A stretch of 64,000 nucleotides of DNA from Mesodorylaimus sp. YZB2_4 (taxonomy: Eukaryota > Nematoda > Enoplea > Dorylaimida > Dorylaimidae): assembly GCA_030248295.1 (NCBI GenBank), contig JASANH010001039.1, positions 434,001 to 498,000 on the forward strand. Reading direction: 5' to 3'. Below, in pieces: positions 11,676 through 22,507 of the stretch. A program made the position numbers and the translations under genes. The notes under the pieces are model-generated. The model did not search any database. It was not told where the DNA came from and saw only the letters and a program-made list of their open reading frames with translations. How positions within the stretch are numbered: the stretch's first letter is position 1; the number at the start of each line of letters is the position of its first letter.

Positions 11676-11945
11676 ATTCCTAGCAGCCCTTGTAAGCATG
11701 GACCTTATAAGCATTTTAATGAGGTAAAATATCTTGGTGTTATTTTTAGTCCTGATTTGAAGTTTTCTGAGCGCGTGGGTGAGATCGTTAAAAAGTCGAA
11801 TGTCATGATTGGTGCACTCAGGCGTAAACTCGGAAGACATACGCATTCTTCAGTTTTAGGATCAGTTTGAAATGCATGTGTCCGTTCTGTTTTGGAATAT
11901 GGCTCTGTATGCTGGAATCCGGTTTTAAAAGCTGATATTTCTGAC

Positions 11946-12074
11946 GAGGGAGCCTATTTGACTGTCCTTCTCCCTCTGGCCGCCCGTCTGGCCTGTCCTT
12001 TCTGACGGTCATTTGTGATGTTTTTCTTCGTTTTTTGACCCGAAATTTAGGAGGACAGTCAAATAGGCTCCCTC
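11946..12074. mobile_element. 129-bp MITE with perfect 22-bp terminal inverted repeats
   Basis: The arm 11946-11967 (starting GAGGGAGCCTATTTGAC) is an exact reverse complement of 12053-12074. The interior is only 85 bp and non-coding. It interrupts the reverse-transcriptase frame between a D-I-S-D and an E-L-E-R segment. I could not identify an unambiguous target-site duplication, so the superfamily is open. Confidence 0.75.
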
Positions 12075-12219
12075 GTGAATTGGAACGTTCGCAGTTTTAT
12101 GCACCTAGGCTGTATCAAAACGATTTTACGTGCACGTATGAGGATGCTTTAAACAGAGTTAGCTGGTCGTCACGTTGCGATAGGAGAAAGCGTCTAAAGC
12201 TGCGCCAGTTATATAAGTA

Positions 12220-13115
12220 CAGTCGAGTCCGCTAAGTATCACCAGCTCCGGACGGAAAAAAATGTGACAATATCCGTGACTTAAACCGAAGTACACACTA
12301 AAATGGCCAAAACTTGGAGTATTGAGGTATTTCGTTAGGTAAGACTGCAGTAGTAGCCTTTAGGCGCTACTGTGGGCGCTTTTAGACCTATTGAGGTTTT
12401 TATTTTTTACCAATACGAAAAATGCTGTCTTTGAAAGATTTACAGGAAGGAATACTATCGAACAACAAAAGATGCAAATTCAAATGCGCAAAACAAATGT
12501 CTTCATCGAAACATTTTCACACAGTTACCTTTACGCCAAACCAAAATCACTACACGTTCGGAGGAATTTTGCAAAGGTTTTAACTACAGTCGAGTCAGCT
12601 TAGTATCACCAGCTCCGGACGGAAAGAAAATACGACAATATTCGTACTGTGACTTAAACCGAAGTACACACTAAAGTGGCCAAAACTTTACTTTTCTGAG
12701 TTTTATCACCCTTTTGTGACCATTTTCGTATATTCCTAAACTTATGAAAGACGCAACGCTTTTCAGACAGTTTCTGTAATTAATGGAACTTAAACTTATG
12801 AGGATCATCGAATGAAAGCTCAAGCATACATAAGGTTCCCCGCCCCGAAATATACGCGTTTTCTTGCGAGAAATCCTAGTTTTTGACGATTTTGCGCTTT
12901 TTGCAGACTGCCAAGACTAAAAATGTGACTTTTTTTAATACTTATTCCTCTTGGCCACGACATTTATGTGACAATACGCGGACCGGGCCGAATTCGGTGT
13001 GTAAGCGAACTCAAAATACATACACAGTATAGGGCGAAAATTCGGGACTTCGAAAACCTGTGATAATAACCGAAGTGTGACATTATCCAGTGTGACTATA
13101 AAGTGGACTCGACTT
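12220..13115. mobile_element. Tigger/pogo-like non-autonomous element(s), TA target duplication
   Basis: The left end CAGTCGAGTCCGCT at 12220 is preceded by TA (12218-12219). The right end reads GGACTCGACTT to 13115 and is followed by TA. These CAGT-starting ends and the TA duplication fit the pogo/Tigger branch of Tc1/mariner. A second left end (CAGTCGAGTCAGCT) occurs inside at about 12591, so two related copies are probably nested. The 12315-13115 part has an inverted near-identical copy at 20701-21498. The 70-codon frame at 12391-12603 lies in the element and is also present in the other copy; it has no recognisable domain. Confidence 0.7.
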
Positions 13116-13304
13116 TATTATCATGGCTTGCATCAATTTCCTACCAGTCGATTGGTTTATAGATTTGTAAATCGTGCCAGTACAAGGACTTGTGAGGCTC
13201 ATCATGTTATTGTGCAAAGGCCTTTTTTGAATCCTATCGGCAGAGCGTTGTGTTTTCTGGAACTACGCTTCGAAATAATTTGTCTTGTGATACTGCTTCG
13301 CTAA

Positions 13305-15130
13305 ATATTACACAAAATCGTTCCAGGATTTCGTTGACTAAATTTGCTTGATTCGTTTTAGACCTTTTTCACATTCTGGTATCACGTTTTGATTTGATGA
13401 TTAGGAGACTTGATGTTGTTTTTTTCCTTTCACATTTTAGTATCATGTGTGTTGTCTTCTATGTTTCTTGTGCTCCTAGCGCGTATATGCGTTCGCACAA
13501 GAATAAAATATGATGATAGACAATATTCTGCCGTTTTGTGACCATGATTATTTTTCTTTATTGTATTAGTGACTGATCCTTGAAGAAGTGCATTCATTTT
13601 CTATTCTGGATGTATCCACTTTGCAAACATCGTGGCTGCACATGGATAACTCTTGTGTTCAACAGTCTTTTTTAATGATTGATTTCACGACCAGATCGGA
13701 TGGAGGTTTCTCTGATTGAATCGGATCAGATGGCAAAAATTTTTGGATCGGATCATGTGAAATACATGTAATTTTTTTAACAATCATAACGCATCAACTT
13801 TTTTCGATAGGTTGCTCCCCACGATAAACAACAGTACTTTTTGATCGCGGTGCCATGGCACAAGCAGTTCCTCTCAGCCACACTGCTCATCAGGGATCTA
13901 CTTTACAAGCTGATATAGTAGTAAAGAAGATCCATGTTGCTCATAAATGACTGTGACCACAACTTCAATTTTTCAAATAAAAACCCACTTCGTTTCCACT
14001 CCTCACTAATATTTCTGTCGTCCAACTCCAGACATTTGCAAAATCTGGAAAGCCAATATTGGAAAACGTAGCGTCGAACTCAAGCGAAGTCAAGTTGTAA
14101 TTTGTTCCTAGATGCTAAATGAAGCACCCTGAAAAATATCAGGGGTGTCTGACCAATCGGTCAGCATTAGAATTGGTAAGCGCCTAAAGTCAGGGAATTT
14201 TCAAATTCTTCCGAATTTTTCGCCTGAAACCTGAGTGTTGGAAGCGCCAACGCCGATCAGTTTGTGTCCAATTTTTTGAAGAGCTTTCTTTTGCACCCGG
14301 TAAGAATCAACAAATTACAATATTTTTGGTTGTCTAATGTTCGGCTCAACGGTTGGCGGTGCTCGCTTGTGAGTCACCAATGTTTTATCTACATAGTCTC
14401 AAAAAACATTAATGAGAAACGGACTTGTAACTCTAATTATGAGCAAAAAAGGAAGCGTCAATGCAGGTATTGATCTCATCTCATTCGTTACACTTGAGCG
14501 GTTATACACAACAGCGCAACAGTTGTACGATTATGTATGTACGATTATCCTAATGTGCAGTGTGCTAATGTCCCAATGTGCTAATGTGTTCTCAGGTAAA
14601 GAAACCTGCAATAGCACTAAAGATCCAGCCCGGAATATCAGATGAAAAAATTATTCTCATATCGCATTTTGCGTTACGCATTAAATGCCATAATGTCACA
14701 TTTTTTGAATTTCCCGCCCTCTGTTGAAGGAAATGGGTGGGCCTCGATTTTTGGCAATTTCTGGAGCCAAATATTTTCAGGCAGGTGTTTCTTATCGCAA
14801 AGAGCGTGATATTCAAACAATGATCTGATAGGGACTAGGTGGGGGCTACTGTTGCCGTTGTCCTTCACGAGTCGCCCAGTGCTATGTGGCTTGCGTGGCT
14901 GTTTGTTTGTCTTTCTCTGAACCAATCGATTACGCGTCTTTACGTCAGCGCGAAACGAACATGACACAAGACGTGGCACAGCCAAGACAAGGAGTTCATC
15001 TAAAACAGCATAAAATGTCAATTTGTCAGTGTTTGCACCACGATACGAGAAGCTGGTGACGACCCAGTAAACCTGGAGAGCAAAACGCCGCGATGTCCGT
15101 CTGATCGTGAGTTCATCTATCGCACCACAG
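13305..15130. other. Intergenic, no gene recognised
   Basis: AT-rich sequence with a short local repeat of CTAATGTG(C/T) words at 14550-14592. No exon with a convincing frame was found. An open minus frame at 14674-15021 shows no domain. Confidence 0.35.
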
Positions 15131-15139
15131 GTGTAAGTG

Positions 15140-15220
15140 GCAGATGTGGCCGAGGGGAAAAGGCGCTTGGATCGGCGCTGATTAGTTCAGCTGTGTGCAA
15201 GTTCAACTCCCACTTCATCC
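15140..15220 (+). tRNA. Degenerate tRNA (Leu/Ser-like) or SINE head
   Basis: An A-box-like TGGCCGAGGGG at 15147 and a B-box-like AGTTCAACTCC near 15200-15210 are spaced as in a long-variable-arm tRNA. The acceptor and T-stems pair poorly, so this is a tRNA-derived pseudogene rather than a working tRNA. Confidence 0.3.
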
Positions 15221-15229
15221 ATTAGTTTT

Positions 15230-16558
15230 GCATTTTTCTTTCTTTCTCGCGCATCATCACGTGACAAATGATTTTGTGGCTTTTCCCATCGTCGCGCCTC
15301 CTTGGTCTTTTCTTCCTCCCCCCTCCAAGAGGGGTTTTCTCATAAATGAAAAAGTGAATGAATCGTAATGCACCATTTCTTTTGCATGAAACGCAGATAA
15401 ATTCATACGGCCGTTTAAAATTTTTGACCATAGCTGTGTGGTGTATGGCACCCTGATGGTCAAAAGTCATTTAAAGTCGTGCCAAACTGTTTAGGCAAGA
15501 AAGAATGACTGAGCGCGTAAAACCAAAATCCGAGTGGACAGTGGTCAGTGTCTACATTTAGCACCTTTTGCAGTATCATTTCCTCTCCCTTACCATGCTT
15601 GGCGAGCATCACACCTTAGCAGCACCAAATATTGAGTCTTTACAGGGGTTTTCTCATAATCTAATCCGTGTTCGCTCGTTCTGCGGGTGTCATTTGCCAA
15701 TCATTTCTGCGCTCACTCGCCTAGAATCTATTTGTTTTCTCCTCGAGGAAGGCAAAATGGAATTGACGGGCGGCGCACAGATGATTTACATGGTGCACGA
15801 TGATGTCTATATGCCACATACTGCGTAGTGAGACAGATAACTTGTCTTTCAACTGGAATCCGTCTTCTTGCAATTGCAGCGCAGGGCGCAGTGGTGCAGC
15901 CGTTCTAGGCGCCCGTCCTCCAAGATAAAGAGCCAGAGTTCTACTCTGTTGGTGGTGGTGGAGGTGGTAAAAGTTTGCATCTATCAAAATTTTTTCTTGC
16001 CTAAATTTGGGTGCTCGGAATCGAAAAATAAAGTCTCGCTTGGGCCAGAAAATGGCAGACATCAGCAAAACAGAAATGAAACCCCAATTTTATTATGAGG
16101 AAGCCCCCAAACCGTCCCTGGCAGCACAATAGGCTTCGCATGTTGCCATGCTTTTACTAATCGTAAGTTTACCTTTGCAGTATTGCATGCCCTCTGTCTC
16201 GAGTAAACCCCTTTTTTCGTTCATGCAGATACAAGATGCAGATGACAGAGTAAAATGTCGTTGCTGTGCAAGTGGTGATCAGGGCAGTCAATTCAGAAAC
16301 ATGTATCTTCAGTCTCTTCACAAGCGCATGTTTTTGCAATTTCTCTCGATTTTGGCCGTCTAGATCGCATGCCGCAGCATTTCACAAAACTACAGATTTC
16401 ATGAATTTTATGCTTTTCAGTTCTTGAGCTAATTTGTGCTTACAGTATCGCTCTAACCGTTTTGTGTACATGAAAAAGTGGACTACAAGATTTACGATGA
16501 GGGTACACAAAGACGAGTAGAATTCATGAGTCAGGCAACAGATTACGCCCGCTGCGTC
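15230..16558. other. Intergenic with one tRNA-derived fragment
   Basis: Around 15884-15956 there is a GTGGTGCAGCCG word (A-box-like) followed by CAGAGTTCTACTCTG (B-box-like with a short perfect stem), suggesting a degraded tRNA-derived element. A GGTGGTGGTGGAGGTGG run follows at about 15950-15966. No exon was recognised otherwise. Confidence 0.3.
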
Positions 16559-17203
16559 TTATTGATTTTGGGCGCAGGTGTGGGCTAGAGAATAAGGTTT
16601 AGCCGTGAAAACAATGGGCAGGGCACCAACTTATCAACATTTGGCGGGCCCAAAACTCGTTCAACGAGGCTTACCCATTTCCTTTAAAAAGTAGTCGCAT
16701 AAAAAGTACGCAGAAACACTAGTAAGCAAAATTGTTGCGATTGGAGTCACGCTTTCAGTATGACCTGTCGTCTGCGCATTAGACTCATGCAGAATCGCGC
16801 GAAGTGCGTGCAATTTATTTTTTTTTTCTGAAGAACCACATATCACAGTACGGTATGGTGTTTTCACAAAAATTGCTTCCCCACGTGCTACCATATCTTT
16901 AAACTCTGTAACAATACCGATAATCTTCGGGAAAAACTCCTGCGAATTGTGGCGGTAGCATTTTGATGGCTGATGAAAACATAAAACAGGTAAAAAAACC
17001 AAGATACACCAGCCGACAGGCGGGATCTGCGAAGCAATATCCTTCACACTCAGCGAAAGTAGCAACATTGACTTGTTTATAAAATCCTGTTCTCCCGGGC
17101 GGCTCACCTCGACAATTACTAGCCCCTGAAAAGCGTTGTGAAAGAGCTTAATCTTATCAGACAAAGAGAGGTGGAAGTTAGGGCACTCGATGGGGCCATT
17201 CAA
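16559..17203 (-). CDS. Probable spliced gene, C-terminally membrane-anchored protein of unknown function
   Basis: Three minus-strand exons fit in phase. The upstream exon ends at 17108 with donor GTGAGC (phase 0). The middle exon is 16939-16675 (265 nt, after acceptor TTCGCAG, ending before GTAAGC in phase 1). The last exon is 16584-16559 (26 nt after TTCTCTAG, ending TAA). The 168-nt and 90-nt introns are ordinary. The middle exon encodes a soluble stretch (FPKIIGIVTEFKDMV, then VKTPYRTVICGSSEKKNKL) and near its end one hydrophobic helix (PIATILLTSVSAYFLCDYFL), leaving a tail of about a dozen residues. This looks like a tail-anchored or single-pass protein. The first exon and start codon are unresolved: the frame is open up to 17203 without an ATG, so an exon further upstream is likely. 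No family recognised. Confidence 0.48.
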
Positions 17204-17459
17204 ATGCGAAGTCGTATGCCAGGGGAAGGGGGGTCATCGCCGAAGCGAGAAAAAACGACAAGGAGGGAGGAGGGTCAAAGGCAAAACGACGTCGTTTTTA
17301 CACTACAGGGTAGGTATTGCAACGTTTTTCCTGCCTTTCGAATTCTTCAGCTAGAGCCTAATTGCGGTCAGATGAGCACAGGTCTGCCACTTTTGGGTCA
17401 CCTATTCATGATATTTTTGGTCATTATATGTGGATTGGCCTGACCCAGCTCATTATAAG

Positions 17460-17770
17460 AAGCGGCCACGTTGGTGCAGCGTGGTCCGGCATTTGTCTCT
17501 CCATATTGGTCAGTAGCGAGTGGCTGGACTCACCCTGGGTTCAATCCCTCGCGATGGAGGTCGGTTTGCGAACCAAAAAGCCTCGCTGACCTTGCACGCC
17601 AGGCCGTGGGTGACTCACCCAAGTAACATAGAGGTGCTCAGAGTGGATAGACGAAAGCCAAACGAGGAGACAGTCTCAGCTGCTGAACACGGGCAGGGTT
17701 CACAGCCCACACGCCAAGGTCGCGCTACAGCGTACCTCGTCCTGGCGACACATAATCCGGCTTCAATTTT
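17460..17770 (+). repeat. tRNA-derived SINE, copy 1
   Basis: An A-box-like TGGTGCAGCGTGG at 17472 and a B box GGTTCAATCCC at 17538-17548 form a Pol III head. They are followed by a body containing GCCGTGGGTGACTCACC and AAGCCAAACGAG, then a GC-rich tail. The same body recurs at 31265-31530 and, inverted, at 55790-56060, where the B box reads GGTTCGATCCC. Confidence 0.65.
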
Positions 17771-18111
17771 TTGGCCCCACCCATTTGTGCGCGGCCTTCT
17801 TGCTGCGCTCGGCAATGTGGCACAACACACTCGAGCGTCAGTGTTTGTAGCTGCAGCCAGTAGGGCGATGTACAATCAGTGCGCCTAACTTTCTGAGAGA
17901 AATACTTGGCGATGTTGCATATGAACACGAGCATTGTCTCACCCTTGCCTTGAGATGATATATACGCGGGTGGGCAACTAAGGAAACCAGGTGCCGGTAC
18001 GCAAAATGTGCGCACAAGCGTTTGAGCTAGACTGACTGTGTCATGTGGGCACCGTAAAAGGAGGCAGCCTGTCGGCCCATTAAATTAAAAAATGGGTCCC
18101 GCGACGATTAT

Positions 18112-18947
18112 CCCACTGTGTCGTTTCCCCCACCTCGTCTGGGGGGGGGGGATCGACTCACTGAGACATGAGACGATTCCCCCACCGTGATGTTTCCCCC
18201 ACTATAATTTTCTCCTGATATGCAGGTAGGTACGACTTGGGTCGTAAAAGGGAGCACGTGTGTGATTGGATGTGTGTGGCAGGATGATAGGCTTGGCTTG
18301 TACTCGTAGGGTGAGGGGCAGTGTAAAGTACAAGCATGGTGATGCAGCTCAACGTGCAAGGTATTCAGGCTACAAACTTTTTGAACTCCCAACTTATTGC
18401 AGAAGAATACACGCTGCCAATACGACTGTATGTCAGACCAGCCTAGATTTTCCGTGCCAATGAAGGCATGTTTCAAATCCAAATGTAGAACTATGTACCT
18501 CACTGTGAATCGGTAAAAACAGAGGACATTGATTTAGGCATTGGGGCTTGGGTGAATTCGCCAGGATGACAGCTGCAGATTTCGGCAAAGGTTTTCTCAT
18601 TTACGATACATTGGGCTCGTCTTCGTTCTTAAACCAGGCGAGCATGGTCCAAGGAGCAAACGTGAAGCAAGCATTTTAGGCTGCGATCACAACAGGGCTT
18701 CTGGAGCATGGCAGTGGAATGATGATTTAACAAAATCGTTGAGTATTTGAGGCATATTTCATGTCTTCTTGGACACAAGCGACGAAGATTTGTGGATGAG
18801 TACCTATTCCCATACGAAGGCTCAAAATTTCAATAGCTGCAGTTTCTCAAAAACCGACATGGAGGGGGAATCGTCTAGTGAGGAAACGTCTCATGTCTCA
18901 GTGAGTAGTGTGCCCCACCAGACATAGTGGGGAAATGACACAGTGGG
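18112..18947. mobile_element. Non-coding element with long terminal inverted repeats (about 75 bp)
   Basis: The left arm starting CCCACTGTGTCGTTTCCCC at 18112 is mirrored by the right arm ending GAAATGACACAGTGGG at 18947. The match extends through CACTGAGACATGAGACG about 70 bp in on both sides. The interior of about 680 bp has no transposase. Poly-G tracts in both arms (18141-18151 and 18945-18957) differ in length. No clear target duplication was found, so the class is unknown; fold-back or MITE-like. Confidence 0.6.
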
Positions 18948-20700
18948 GGGGTGGGGGAACGCCTCACAATCAAAAAATGATGAACCAAAGTGGAGTTCGC
19001 TTCCAGCCTCTTGTGGCGGCGTCGCTGATCATGAGAGGCTGGGCATGAGTATTTGGGTCGAAAAGAATCAGCATACGGCCAATCGTGATCTTACCGCTCG
19101 ACTCGATGGCAGTAGGATTAAAGGAAAGGAAGTGAAACCTCCTGGGGAAGTGAGCATCCTCCTGAGCATTTTTCTCATGAGCAATTATCTGTTCTATATA
19201 TACTCCACGTTTGTTTCTGCGCAACTCATGTCTATTCTACGCACCCTAGTCTACCATGCGCATCTTATACAAGCAGTGGTCGTGTATTTAACAAGTCTCA
19301 AAAAGTTATGCGCAATGATTGTACATCGCGTACTAGATGCAGCTGATCATCTCTCTACAGAATCTCTCAACTCTCCACAAGTATCAAGCTCTACGCCATG
19401 GAGAGTATGTAGATTATGTATGTATGTATGTGTGCAGAGTATTCGCCTGTTTGCGCCTACGTGAGGTTCGTAGTAGGTCGTACTGAAGCAGGTAGATTGT
19501 TTACTGTGCTGGGGCACAGGTTTTGAGCGCGGGTGTTCCTCGTCCTGGGCTAGGGTCCCTGGGACAGAGGTCAAGAATTTCCCTCCCTCCGCTTCTATGG
19601 CACCGATGTAGGTCACTAACGGTCTCTTGAAAAGCATTCGCAACAGCTGTGTTATCTTCATCAGGGTAGATTGTATCTTACCGCAACAGCAAGCTTGACA
19701 AGTCGCTGCTTTGGGAAAAAGAATTATTGCAAGCCCAGCTCCAGTCGCTGAGAGAACCAGATCAGTTATTGTTTTACTGAGAGATTGATCTAGTTGAAGC
19801 TTGGAGGATGATGGATTTTTGAACATGGCAACCAGCGGGCACAGGAGGCTGCTCTTGTTGTTTGGCTGAATGTGGATGCATAATTCCAAGTATAGTTTCT
19901 TGGCTCTAAAACGACACAGTGCGCTGCAATAGGCATTACTCAACGCCGCCTTACCTTTTACTGCTGCTAGTTTCATTTCCAGTCGGATAAGTGCTGCTGG
20001 CTTCCCGGAAAGAAAGAGGGAACTTGGGCGCAACAGGCGTTCCCAACTTTTCTTGCTTTCGGCCGAAACATTTGCGATGTTCAGGAATAATTTGTGTTGT
20101 ATTGCAGCATAAAAACAAGAAGCTAAAAGGAAGCGTGTGTTGCGCTATTTCTCACACGGCGCTTATTTTCTGCCTTACAATTTCTGGATGTCTCCATAAG
20201 GGTCGTACAGCACAAATATTCCTCGAACGTAAAGTTTCTCGCCGTATTGTTTGACAGTGCACCCAGTATTGTACCAGCAATTCTATAAAAATAAGGAAAT
20301 ATTATGTGAGCGAAGCAAAATGAATCTTTTTGGGTTACCACCGGAACTATAAATCCATGTCGTTGCAGGACACTCAAGTTTCTCGCAGGTTTCCTAATAG
20401 ACTCTTAGCATTATAGGTACATAATGCTTGGCACACGGCCCAATCTCTTGGGAGAGTGCGCCAATTTGATTCCTTATGGAATGCGTACACGTAATGCAGA
20501 TCTCTTTCTCCTTCTCCTTCCTCCTTTCCTCTTTTACGTAAACAAACTTCTTCAATAAAAAAAAAAAATTATAGGTACATAGTAGGTCTCCCCACAATTC
20601 CCTTTTGAAAAACGGACAAGTGGAAGGAAGCAGAATAAAAATGTGGATATTCGGGTCAGGTTGATCTGAATTTTTTTTAAAAAAAACTGTAGTTCATTAA
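18948..20700. other. Mostly non-coding; contains one copy of a 200-bp repeat
   Basis: The segment 19485-19680 matches 23480-23665 at high identity (words such as GCACAGGTTTTGAGCG, GGTCAAGAA and CACTAACGGTC). On the minus strand both copies encode an E/K-rich helix-forming stretch beginning at DEDNTAVAN. The rest, including an open minus frame to 20033 with one hydrophobic segment, shows no domain. TATGTATGTATGTGTG is a short microsatellite at 19417-19434. Confidence 0.4.
19485..19680 (-). repeat. Duplicated coding-like segment (copy 1; copy 2 at 23480-23665)
   Basis: Both copies read on the minus strand as an acidic/lysine helical stretch ending in ...KTCA.AQ and then diverge upstream. They are probably scraps of a small gene family rather than a transposon, since no ends or target duplications are visible. 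The copy at 23480-23665 keeps a longer open frame (up to 23709). Confidence 0.4.
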
Positions 20701-21498
20701 CAGTCGAGTCCACTTATAGTCACACAGGAAAATGTCACACTTCGGTTATTATCACAGGTTTTCAAAGTCCCGAATTTTCGCCCTATACTGTGTATGTATT
20801 TTGAGTTCGCTTATTATCACACTGAATTCGGCCCAGTCCGCGTATTGCCACATAAATTTCGTGACCAACAGGAATAAGTATTAAAAAAAGTCACATTTTT
20901 AGGCTTGGCAGTCTGAAAAAAGCGCAAAATCGTCAAAAACTAGGATTTCTCGCAAGAAAACGCGTATATTTCGGGGCGGGAAACCTAATGCTTCAGCTTT
21001 CATTTGATGATCCCCACAAGTTAGTTCCTTTAATTACAGAAACTGTCTGAAAAGCGTTGCTCTTTCATAAGTTTAGGAATATACGAAAATGGTCACAAAA
21101 GGGTGATAAAACTCAGAAAAGTAAAGTTTTGGCCACTTTGTCTGTACTTCGGTTTAAGTCACAGTACGAATATTGTCGTATTTTCTTTCCGTCCGGAGCT
21201 GGTGATACTAAGCTGACTCGACTGTAGTTAAAACCTTTGCAAAATTCCTCCGAACGTGTAGTGATTTTGGTTTGGCGTAAAGGTAACTGTGTGAAAATGT
21301 TTCGATGAAGACATTTGTTTTGCGCATTTGAATTTGCATCTTTTGTTGTTCGATAGCATTCCTTCCTGTAAATCTTTCAAAGACAGCATTTTTCGTATTG
21401 GTAAAAAATAAAAACCTCAATAGGTCTAAAAGCGCCCACAGTAGCGCCTAAAGGCTACTACTGCAGTCTTACCTAACGAAATACCTCAATACTCCAGA
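20701..21498. mobile_element. Inverted copy of the 12315-13115 Tigger-like unit
   Basis: Starts CAGTCGAGTCCACTTATAG at 20701. The inner end GACTCGACTGTA lies at about 21231. After that the copy continues with the same non-TIR flank found at 12315-12590, out to 21498. It is near-identical to the copy 8 kb away but in opposite orientation, including the 70-codon frame at 21208-21420, which differs from its counterpart by a single residue. Confidence 0.7.
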
Positions 21499-22507
21499 TG
21501 GAGGATTGTAAGGCTACCTGTGCTTTTTGAACTAGGAACATAAAAATTTAACACAGAATAAATGCCTGGTTTTTCCAGCCAGGTATACACAAGAGCTTAC
21601 TTTTCCATATTTAGGAATCAAATGCGACTATTCCCAATGAGATCCTAATAGAAATTATCAAGCCCTACTCAATGTCGGGCTATGTTCCTCCTTTTGTCAG
21701 TTGCTCAGAATTGTTAACGTGAATTTTCTCACAGATAAACCCTTACGCTGAAATTTCTCCAAAAAATTTGGTCATCCTCACATCCTACAATTAGCATGAC
21801 GTTCTTGCAAATTACTGTGAACGAAAACGTGGGAATGCAAGGCTTTATGCATGCATGTACTGTATACCAAATTCTGGAAAGCCTGAATTTTGAACAGATA
21901 TAAAAGGTTTTTTGTAAATGATGAAAGTAGGATACCGCAAACGTGCAGTTCAGTGTTATGGACCCGACCCAGCTCTACCCGAAAGCCTGGCCCGATGCAG
22001 GATCCACTGCTAATCAAAATCAAAGGTTTGTGAAACGCCAAATTTGAGAATTAGGCTAATGCCCTTTGACAGATTTATCACCCAACAACCAAGAGTATGT
22101 GGTCTTGCTGGTATACCCTCTGATTTGTGGGAGCGGTAATGTTGTGTCCTATCTGAATGATTAGCTGATAGGCGTGTTTGGCCTATGGTGAAGGTTGCCA
22201 TGACTTGTCGGCTCATACATGGAGTAGTGTACTAGTTAGCTTATAGGGAGAAATGCATTGGCTTGCCTTCGTTGGCCAGCCGGAACACTCTCACCAGTCG
22301 GGGCGGAAACCCGTCGTGTTGATGTCTCTGGCTTTTACGACTGGGAGACCTCCCGACTAAAGTGTTTATGAGGTCATCCGCTCCACACGTCGCCTTCTCT
22401 AATGTTGAGTTATTCAGTCTCTTGCAATAAGACAAAGTTTAGCAAAGCGAATTTGGGGCTACTATAGACGTGCTGATAGAACATGAACCCTGGCCAGGGT
22501 AGATCGA
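21499..22507. other. Intergenic, no gene recognised
   Basis: No exon or repeat could be supported. A compact GC-richer stretch at 22255-22400 has a short minus-strand open frame without known domain. Confidence 0.35.

Larger units (their letters stand above)
10510..13304 (+). pseudogene. Non-LTR retrotransposon reverse-transcriptase remnant, split by three insertions
   Basis: Four segments read in order as the C-terminal half of a LINE reverse transcriptase: about 10510-10559, 11684-11945, 12075-12217 and 13118-13304. The second contains the hallmark KYLGVIFSPDLKF and LEYGSVCWNPVLK, typical of CR1/jockey-type RTs. The third reads ALNRVSW....DRRKRLKLRQLY and the fourth carries the usual conserved tail (STRTCEAH..). 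One in-frame stop lies in segment 2 (near 11868). Between the segments sit a hAT-like element, a MITE and a Tigger-like element. Removing each of the hAT-like and Tigger-like elements, with one target-site copy, brings the RT frame back together. It is therefore an old, dead LINE copy that served as a landing site. Confidence 0.72.

Noticed and set aside
12391-12603. 70-codon frame in the Tigger-like unit as a host gene
   Set aside because: It is repeated in the inverted copy at 21208-21420 and lies inside a mobile unit; no domain.
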